A stretch of 64,000 nt of DNA from Myxococcota bacterium. GTDB taxonomy: Bacteria; Myxococcota_A; UBA9160; UBA4427. The DNA lies in contig JAWKRT010000006.1 of the NCBI GenBank assembly GCA_041389495.1, positions 62,001 through 126,000 on the forward strand, read 5' to 3'. The notes beneath the pieces are model-generated. The model had not been told where the DNA came from and did no database searches. It saw nothing but the letters and a program-made list of their open reading frames with translations. How positions within the stretch are numbered: the stretch's first letter is position 1; each line of letters opens with the position of its first letter. This document shows, piece after piece, positions 60,606-64,000 of this stretch. The translations under genes and the position numbers were made by a program.

Positions 60606-61955
60606 CTACTCGCCCTTCTCGCTGCGCAGCCGCTGGATGGCGGCGTGCAGGTCCTCGAAGAGCGGCTCGATCTCGTCGACCTCGAGGCACGAGAACGCGA
60701 CGCGGATGTCCGTCGGGCTCGTCGAGATGAGCCCCACGCCGTAGTCGTCGAGCAGCTTGACGCGCAGCTCCTCGGCGTCGACGCCCTTCACGCGCACGCA
60801 CATGAAGTAGCCGCTGTTGAACGGGTAGACGCTGAAGCTCTCCGCGAAGCGCGGCGCGTTCGCCACCTCGAACACCTTCGCGGCGCGCGCGCGCAGCGTC
60901 TCGCACTTCTGCTTGCGCTCGTCGTCGATCGAGGCCGAGGCGAGCGCCTTCTCGACGAGCGTCTGCGAGAGCTGCGGGACGTTGCTGATGCTGCCGCGGA
61001 TGGCGCCGCGCGCCTTCGCGTCGAGCGCCTCGCACACGGCCTGCGCGGTCTCCGCGCGCCCGGGCGCGAACGTGATGAAGCCGCAGCGGAGGCCCCAGAC
61101 GAAGAGCTCCTTCGTCGCGCCGTCGAGCTTCACCGCGAGCACGTTCGGGTGCAGGTTCGCGAGCTTCGCGAACGGCGACTCCGTCATCGACGCGCCGCCG
61201 AGGTGGTAGAAGAGCCCGAAGTAGGCGTCGTCGGAGACGGCGACGACCTTCGTGCCCTGCTCGGCCACGCGCCGCACCGCGGCGACGATCGCGTCGCCCT
61301 CGGCGGGCGTCGGCATGTAGCCCGTCGGGTTGTTCGGGAAGTTGAGCAGCGCGATGACCTTCTCGCGCCCGTCCGCCGCGCTCGCGAGCGCGCTCGCGAA
61401 GCCCTCGGCGTTGAAGCCGCCGCCGTCGCCGTTCGCGTAGAACGGGAACGTGCGGATCTCCGCGCCCATCCTCACCTCGTACGTGAGGCGGTAGTTGCCC
61501 CAGAGCTTGTCGGGCATGACGATGACGTCGCCCGGGTCGACGAAGAGCTCGCCGAGCACGGTGAGGCCGTGCGTGATCGCACTCGTCACGATCGGAAGGC
61601 CGAACTGCTTGCCGGCGAGGCTCGGGTTCTCGGCGAGGAGCTTCTCGCGCCAGCGCTCGCGCAGGCCGGGCCGCCCGGCGGGCGGCGCGTACGTGTAGGC
61701 ATCCACCGGGTCGACGTCGGCGAGGTAGCGCTGCATCGACGGCAGGAACATCGGGCCCTTGTTCTCGGTCGCGATGCCGATCGTCGCGTTGAAGCGGTGC
61801 GCGCGCTGCTTCGCCTCGGCGGACTGCGAGAGGATTCCCTTCGGGAAGTAGAGCCGTCGTCCGTACGCCGAGAGCATCGACGCCACCTCGGGCGACGCCG
61901 CCTCGATCTGGTCGTTCAGGGCCTGGGCGAGCGGGTTGAGCTTGGGGGGAGCCAT
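60606..61955 (-). CDS. Class I/II pyridoxal-phosphate aminotransferase
   Basis: A 449-residue fold-type I aminotransferase. It has ITHGLTVLGELFVDPGD, NFPNNPTGYMPT, VVAVSDDAYFGLFYHLGG, the PLP lysine in KLDGATKELFVWGLRCGF, and a C-terminal arginine in PTDIRVAFSCL. The ATG at 61953-61955 follows an alternative GTG by one codon. Substrate not identified. Confidence 0.9.
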   Translation of the reverse strand: MAPPKLNPLAQALNDQIEAASPEVASMLSAYGRRLYFPKGILSQSAEAKQRAHRFNATIGIATENKGPMFLPSMQRYLADVDPVDAYTYAPPAGRPGLRERWREKLLAENPSLAGKQFGLPIVTSAITHGLTVLGELFVDPGDVIVMPDKLWGNYRLTYEVRMGAEIRTFPFYANGDGGGFNAEGFASALASAADGREKVIALLNFPNNPTGYMPTPAEGDAIVAAVRRVAEQGTKVVAVSDDAYFGLFYHLGGASMTESPFAKLANLHPNVLAVKLDGATKELFVWGLRCGFITFAPGRAETAQAVCEALDAKARGAIRGSISNVPQLSQTLVEKALASASIDDERKQKCETLRARAAKVFEVANAPRFAESFSVYPFNSGYFMCVRVKGVDAEELRVKLLDDYGVGLISTSPTDIRVAFSCLEVDEIEPLFEDLHAAIQRLRSEKGE

Positions 61956-62020
61956 CACGGGAGCCTCGTGGGGAGGAGCGCGCGGGCGCGCGCGCTCCGA
62001 AGCCGGCGGAAATTACCGGC

Positions 62021-62617
62021 TCAGATGCGCTTGTGCAGCACGTCCATCAGGTCGCCGAAGCCCATCGCGCGCCAGAACGCCTGGCCCTCGCGGTTGCCGA
62101 CCGCCACCTGGATCTCGACGCGCGCGACGCCCCGCTCGCGCAGCCAGTCGAGCGCCGCGTCGACGAGCGCGCGCGCGATGCCCTGGCGGCGTGCGTCCTC
62201 GCGCACGCCCACGTCCGTGATCTCGCCGCGCTCGGTCTCCTGGAGAATGGGAGGCGCGCGGTCGACCCGCACGATGCACAGGCCCGGGAGGTCGATCGCG
62301 CGGCCCGCGGCCGGCGGGGCGTCGCCGCCGACCGCGTCGCGAGCCGCTGCCGCACCGCCCGCAATCGCCGCCCGCTCGTAGACGAGGATGCGCGCGTCCG
62401 GGTCGCGATGGAGCGCGGCGAGCAGCGCGCGCAGCTCCCGCTCGGCGCGCGCGTCGCGGCGCTGCGTGAAGAACGGGTCGAGCGCCGCGTGGTGCTCGGT
62501 GATCGCCGTCCACAGCGCGGCCACGCGGTCGAGCTCGTTCGCCCGCGCGTCGCGCACCCGGCCGACGGTCGCCGCGGGGGCGAGGGGCCCGGACGGCGCG
62601 CGCTCAGCGCGCGTCAT
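62021..62617 (-). CDS. GNAT family N-acetyltransferase
   Basis: A 198-residue GNAT. Motif A reads ITDVGVREDARRQGIARALVDAALDWL; motif B is EIQVAVGNREGQAFWRAMGF. The ATG at 62615-62617 overlaps the stop of the next gene upstream by 14 bases, so they form an operon. Confidence 0.85.
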   Translation of the reverse strand: MTRAERAPSGPLAPAATVGRVRDARANELDRVAALWTAITEHHAALDPFFTQRRDARAERELRALLAALHRDPDARILVYERAAIAGGAAAARDAVGGDAPPAAGRAIDLPGLCIVRVDRAPPILQETERGEITDVGVREDARRQGIARALVDAALDWLRERGVARVEIQVAVGNREGQAFWRAMGFGDLMDVLHKRI

Positions 62618-63542
62618 CGCGCTCGCCCGCGTCCGCCTCTCCGCCGTCCGCGTCCTCGCCAGGGCCGCGGTCGTCCGCGTCCGCGCTCGCGTCTTCGCCC
62701 GCACCCGCGTCGCCGTCGTCCGCGCCGGCGCCGAAGAAGTCGCGCAGCCGCTCCGCCTGCGTGCGCTTCGTGCCGACCGAGCGCGCCTCGCCCGAGCGCG
62801 TCATGCGGAACGTGCCGCGCCGGCTCTCGTCGCGCGCGAAGCTCCCGCGAAGCGTGGCTCCCGACGGGCTCGCCGACTCCGTCGTGTAGAGCGTGCGGCC
62901 GTTCATCGCCTCGGCGCGCTCGCTCCCGAGGACGTCGTCGCGCACGAACACCGGCAGGCCCGTCGGGTCGCGGATGATCCACGTCTCGTGGTAACCGATC
63001 GTGTTCGCGGACTGCGTCGGCAGCGGCTCGGCCGACTGCCAGCGTCCGTCCTTGCGGCTCCGCCGCAGCGACTTCGACTTCGCACCGCGCGAGTTGAACT
63101 CGAGCCCCTCGCGGATCTGCGCGCGCTGCGCGTCGTTCGGCTCCCAGGCGTGCAGCACGCGCTGCTGGCCGTGCGGGCCGAGCTCGAAGCGGCCCTCGCC
63201 GTCGCGGAAGACGACGATCGGATACTCGGTCCAGACGAGGCGCGATCCCTCGCGCGCGAACACCCAGATGCGGTCGTCCCAGTGCACGGCGTCGGGATTC
63301 GCGGAGTCCGCGTCGGTGTAGTGGACGAGCACGTGCCACGTGCCGACGAGGTCGACCTCGTCGCCCGCGGCCGCGGCGCCCGCGAAGAGCCCGGCTCCGA
63401 GGGCCGCCGCCGCGAGCACCGCGGCGCGGCGCGAGCGGCGCGAGCGACGCGCGGCGCGCACGCTCGGAGGGCGGGCGGCGCGCGCGCTCGGACGCCGCGC
63501 GGCGCGCGCGATGTGCGTCGGGGTCGGGTCGGCGCGTCGCAT
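62604..63542 (-). CDS. Secreted protein of unknown function with acidic C-terminus
   Basis: A 312-residue exported protein. A long Arg-rich n-region precedes the hydrophobic AAVLAAAALGAGLFAGAAAAG. The mature part has VDLVGTWHVLVHYTDADSAN, WVFAREGSRLVWTEYPIVVF and TIGYHETWIIRDPTGLPVFV, and an Asp/Glu-rich tail (about 35 residues). A lipocalin-like WxV opening (GTWHVLVHY) is visible, but no family is certain. ATG at 63540-63542. Confidence 0.7.
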   Translation of the reverse strand: MRRADPTPTHIARAARRPSARAARPPSVRAARRSRRSRRAAVLAAAALGAGLFAGAAAAGDEVDLVGTWHVLVHYTDADSANPDAVHWDDRIWVFAREGSRLVWTEYPIVVFRDGEGRFELGPHGQQRVLHAWEPNDAQRAQIREGLEFNSRGAKSKSLRRSRKDGRWQSAEPLPTQSANTIGYHETWIIRDPTGLPVFVRDDVLGSERAEAMNGRTLYTTESASPSGATLRGSFARDESRRGTFRMTRSGEARSVGTKRTQAERLRDFFGAGADDGDAGAGEDASADADDRGPGEDADGGEADAGERDDAR

Positions 63543-64000
63543 CGAGGCCCTCCGCGCTCTGCGCTCGACGAGCGGCCCGCAACTCTCGCGCAGGCCCCGG
63601 CGCGCATCAACGCAGCGCCGCGTGCGCAGCGCGCGGAACGCGCGTTCCCGCGCGCGGCGGGCGCGCTCCACACCTCGGGTCTCGTGGGTGCGTCGGCGCG
63701 CGCGGCGGCGCGGCGGCGGCCCGCGCCATTCGCGCGGCCGCGCGGGCGCTTGCGACGCGAGCTGCGCGCGAGTGGCGATCGCGACGCGGCGCGCGCGCGT
63801 GGCACGCGACTTGCCTCGAAGGCCGCCGGACGGGCGCGCCCGCGCGGCCGTCCGGCGACCGCGCCCGCGCGGGCCCCGTGTGACCGCGCAGGTGCGCACC
63901 AGCGAACGAGACGATGACGACGCCGACTCCCACGACGAGTGAACGAACGGGCGACGCGCGCGCGAGCGGCGCGCGCGCGTCCGGCGTCGGCGTCGGCGTC
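63543..64000. other. Right-edge region, mostly without a supported gene
   Basis: Very GC-rich DNA with ORFs in all frames and no motif. At 63913 an ATG opens a plus-strand frame (MTTPTPTTSERTGDAR...) that runs off the edge and could be the start of a gene divergent from the secreted protein. Only 29 codons are visible. Confidence 0.35.

Overview
The window is about 64 kb of very GC-rich bacterial chromosome. The gene order rng-rplU-rpmA-obgE-proB-proA-nadD-rsfS-gpmI, a selA gene, a ParA/MinD-type ATPase coupled to a DnaJ plus RodZ-like protein, and secreted thrombospondin-type-3 repeat proteins all suggest a deltaproteobacteria-like lineage (Myxococcota, Desulfobacterota or Binatota type). 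The lineage is an inference; no rRNA gene is present.

Left part, 1-34 kb, is mostly housekeeping. prmC and prfA come first (minus strand). A plus-strand operon follows (polysaccharide deacetylase, acyltransferase-like protein, acyl carrier protein, AMP-forming ligase, GNAT), which looks like an undescribed carrier-protein pathway. Then on the minus strand: rho, pgeF-rluD, the DnaJ/HTH protein, the ParA ATPase, an HNH protein and selA. The plus-strand translation and metabolism block runs from rng to gpmI. After it come a 3-hydroxyisobutyrate dehydrogenase-like gene, a broken comF, ppk2, a PAS-HisKA-REC protein, trxB, a secreted repeat protein, argG and a MAPEG protein. Many neighbours overlap by GTGA or ATGA.

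The centre, about 34.0-49.65 kb, is a chromosomal integron. An intI-type integrase (48666-49649, minus) carries the tyrosine-recombinase residues and the integron-specific patch. Its 3' end, not its 5' end, faces the array. At least 15 attC sites, mostly 130-161 bp, delimit small cassettes whose ORFs are nearly all on the minus strand and stop in or within about 20 bases of the R'' box. Contents include GNATs, a DUF433/DUF5615 toxin-antitoxin pair, a DUF429 protein, a putative HEVGH metallopeptidase, small membrane proteins and several ORF-less GC-rich cassettes that are copies of one another. Several cassette genes are broken by single-base indels in short homopolymers or by an in-frame TGA. 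The outer end (34.0-37.9 kb) looks like a decayed continuation of the array and contains a plus-strand secreted TSP3 protein.

Right part, 49.7-64 kb, is again core-type sequence, mostly minus strand: an SdiA-regulated-like lipoprotein, a 2Fe-2S ferredoxin, a large membrane protein, a REC-PAS regulator, a DUF1232 protein, glutamate-cysteine ligase, a DUF84 NTPase, a hypothetical protein, and an M23 endopeptidase. A plus-strand M20 peptidase lipoprotein follows, then an aminotransferase, a GNAT and a secreted protein.
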